From Scatophagus argus (taxonomy: Eukaryota > Chordata > Actinopteri > Scatophagidae), in NCBI RefSeq assembly GCF_020382885.2, contig NC_058498.1, positions 12,064,501-12,128,500 of the forward strand: a stretch of DNA of 64,000 bases, given 5' to 3'. The number at the start of each line of letters is the position of its first letter. Position 1 is the stretch's first letter. The notes under the pieces are model-generated. The model did no database searches, was not told the origin of the DNA, and worked only from the letters and a program-made list of their open reading frames with translations. This document shows, in pieces, positions 62,001 to 64,000 of this stretch. The position numbers and the translations under genes are program-made.

Positions 62001-64000
62001 TGCTTTGTCAAAATGACTTTGTCCCATTTAAAATGGGTCTATCATCCTTACAGGCATCGCCTATTGTCTCCACTTTGTAGACATCGTAATTATCAATAAT
62101 GTCATCAAAGGTGGTGTAGAGTTGGTTGAGGAAGTTCACGACCTGGTGGGGAGTGCTGGCCCCCGACAGCTGAGTAAAGCCCACAATGTCACTGTGACAG
62201 GAGAGTAACGCAGAGTTAGTCATGTCTAGTTCTACATGTGCATACCCAATCTGAGAAGAAATGAGCAAATTACATGTACAATAATGTATTAGAGGAAATA
62301 AAAACAACAAAAGTTACGCTGAACTCTACTGAGAGAAAAAACTAAAACTAAATTCTGTACTTCACAACACAAACCTGAAGTAAACAGTGGCATTGGAGAA
62401 GCTCTGGGCCTCTGCTGTTCGACCCTGACGAAGGTCATCAGCCACCGGTTTTGGTAACATACCTGCACAAGAATTTCATGACTTAAAATATGTCTGCTGG
62501 CGAAAAATACTTGGTCCATGGGAGGCAAGCAGGAGGAATGAAGAAGGTGCTACTCCTGCACCACTAGATGGCAGTGAGCACATTTGATTGCATCCTTAAA
62601 TATTTCAAGACTTAGACTTCAAGTGTCAGTCACTAATATGAATGATTAACAGACATTAGCAGTATCAACACTCGATTAAGCAGCTTTCCATATGCTGTAC
62701 TATGACATGCACATATTGTTAATAACGTGTATAAACATTTTATGGTTTACTTTTCCTCACCCCTTACATAATCAACTACAAATCCAGTGCTGTTTGTACT
62801 AGATATAACATTGTCAGCTCTGCAACGTCAACAAGACTCGTGAAAGCTGTAATGCGCTGATGATTCAGCTGTGGATCAATCATTAGAGCCATGCAACACT
62901 TTCACATCCTGCACACTGTTTTCCAAACATACTGTACAGCAGCCGATCAGTCTTCTGCTTCTCCTGAAGAAGGTCCTGTGTTCTCTCAGCAACTATGGCC
63001 TCCAGATGTTTGCTGTATTTCTCCATCTGCAGTTAAAAAAACTTTTGTCTGAAATTCACAACAATCCAGTTGGCACAAATAGCATTTCAGTTATTTTCTC
63101 AGATTTTGTCTTTGAGATGTAGGTTTTGACCTAAATGATGTCACATTATATTTCTTTGCATACTATGTCTCTGGAATGACAATCCATACTATTGTACCAT
63201 ATTTCAATGTGTTATTACCAAGTTCATCATCATGTCCACAGGGCTGACTTTGTGCGGGTTCATTTTGTCCAGCATCTTCTTCACCTGCTCGAACGTGGGC
63301 CTCAGGGTGACGTTGTGAGACCAACACTTCTTAATGAGCTGCTCGAGTGTTCCAGAAAAAAGAGAAACATCTCATTGCCTAATATGTTGATATAGCAATA
63401 TGCCCCTACGACTTCAGAGGCTAATCTTACACTTATAATTTCCCCCATACATTTCTAGCAACTTTTCCACAATTTGCAGACCTCACAGTAGTCTCCTTGA
63501 CTGGGACAGTCAGTATCTGCCTTCCCTGCTTTGAGTTCAGGCAGAAGGGGGCGCCACATGAGATCCATCCTCATTCCCTCAGCCTGGTCCTGTAAGAGAG
63601 GACTGCTGGTTACAAAGCAAAGATCAAAGGGAAGCCGAAGGTTGTAATCTGCTGAGAAGGCTGTCATACTCACTGAAATGAGGTCGGAGCGAGTTGCAAT
63701 CTCAACTAGAATCATGGAGTAGCTGAGGAAAGGAGGGAAAAGTGCAGAAAGGATATTATTTTCCAATGAAGTTACTGATTCAACAGTAACACTTCTCATA
63801 TGTACGAAGACAGATGCCGTAACTCTGTTTCCACATCTTTAATTTAACTGTATCAAATTTTCATGTGGTCCAAAGTTAAAAACCTGTAGACATCTGCTGC
63901 TGGTGTCATGTTGGAGGTGCTTCCCAGCAGGACCTCTGGGGCACAATATATACGATTTACATCTCCACAGGTGAAGCCATTACTGACGACCTCAAAGTCC
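58846..64000 (-). CDS. receptor-type (membrane) guanylyl cyclase, 3' part
   Basis: Exons in transcript order, starting off the right edge: 63884-64000 (partial), 63674-63722, 63482-63589, 63219-63338, 62933-63026, 62375-62462, 62052-62191, 61618-61771, 60892-60990, 59846-59937, 58846-58956. All junctions keep frame. The product begins inside the kinase-homology domain ([45 protein letters not shown]), passes a dimerisation coiled coil ([20 protein letters not shown]), then the cyclase domain: [65 protein letters not shown] and [14 protein letters not shown]. The metal-binding Asp residues, the guanine-selecting Glu (VETIGD) and Cys (RYCLFGD), and the Asn/Arg of NTASR are all present, so GTP to cGMP activity is expected. 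The receptor half is outside the window, so the subclass (natriuretic, retinal, GC-C, GC-G or other) cannot be fixed. Confidence 0.92.
58993..59022. repeat. (GA)n microsatellite
   Basis: About 15 GA units in the last intron of the guanylyl cyclase gene, 36 bases upstream (on the minus strand) of the last exon. Confidence 0.9.

Overview
The window is nuclear DNA of a ray-finned fish, almost certainly a percomorph-type teleost. It has short introns, teleost repeats (tRNA-derived SINEs, Tc1-like DNA transposon remnants, a LINE remnant, microsatellites) and two complete fish vitellogenin genes. Gene order matches the known vertebrate linkage DNASE2B-RPF1-GNG5-SPATA1-CTBS, followed by the teleost vitellogenin cluster and SSX2IP. 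Exon models were read by eye from splice sites and reading-frame continuity. All seven genes that lie complete in the window close without a frameshift.

Layout. 1-8.9 kb: two DNase II-family genes in tandem on the + strand. The first is represented only by its last two exons (558-1932); the second is complete (3940-6339, 349 aa). Around them lie Tc1-like remnants, a SINE and a ~135-bp sequence present twice. 8.95-11.5 kb: rpf1 (+). 13.0-13.4 kb: gng5 (-), tail to tail with rpf1. 14.5-19.5 kb: spata1 (+), head to head with gng5. 20.2-24.2 kb: ctbs (-), tail to tail with spata1. 27.0-36.6 kb: vitellogenin most like the Ab type (34 exons, 1699 aa). 40.0-49.3 kb: vitellogenin most like the Aa type (34 exons, 1700 aa). 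50.6-55.3 kb: ssx2ip (-). 58.8-64.0 kb: 3' part of a receptor-type guanylyl cyclase (-) that runs off the right edge.

The two vitellogenins are the functional centre of the window. They encode egg-yolk precursors of liver and are expected to be oestrogen-induced. A perfect oestrogen-response-element palindrome sits between them, 1.2 kb upstream of the second gene. The flanking genes are housekeeping or unrelated: 60S ribosome assembly, G-protein gamma subunit, a sperm-associated coiled-coil protein, lysosomal chitobiase, lysosomal-type nuclease and a centrosomal protein. They serve as synteny anchors, not as parts of a shared pathway. No CRISPR, rRNA or genuine tRNA genes, and no prophage-like system, were seen. 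The most interesting non-gene signals are the oestrogen response element, a 60-bp perfect palindrome near the second vitellogenin, three GC-AG introns, a conserved patch in vitellogenin exon 32, and the duplicated sequence around the second DNase II gene.
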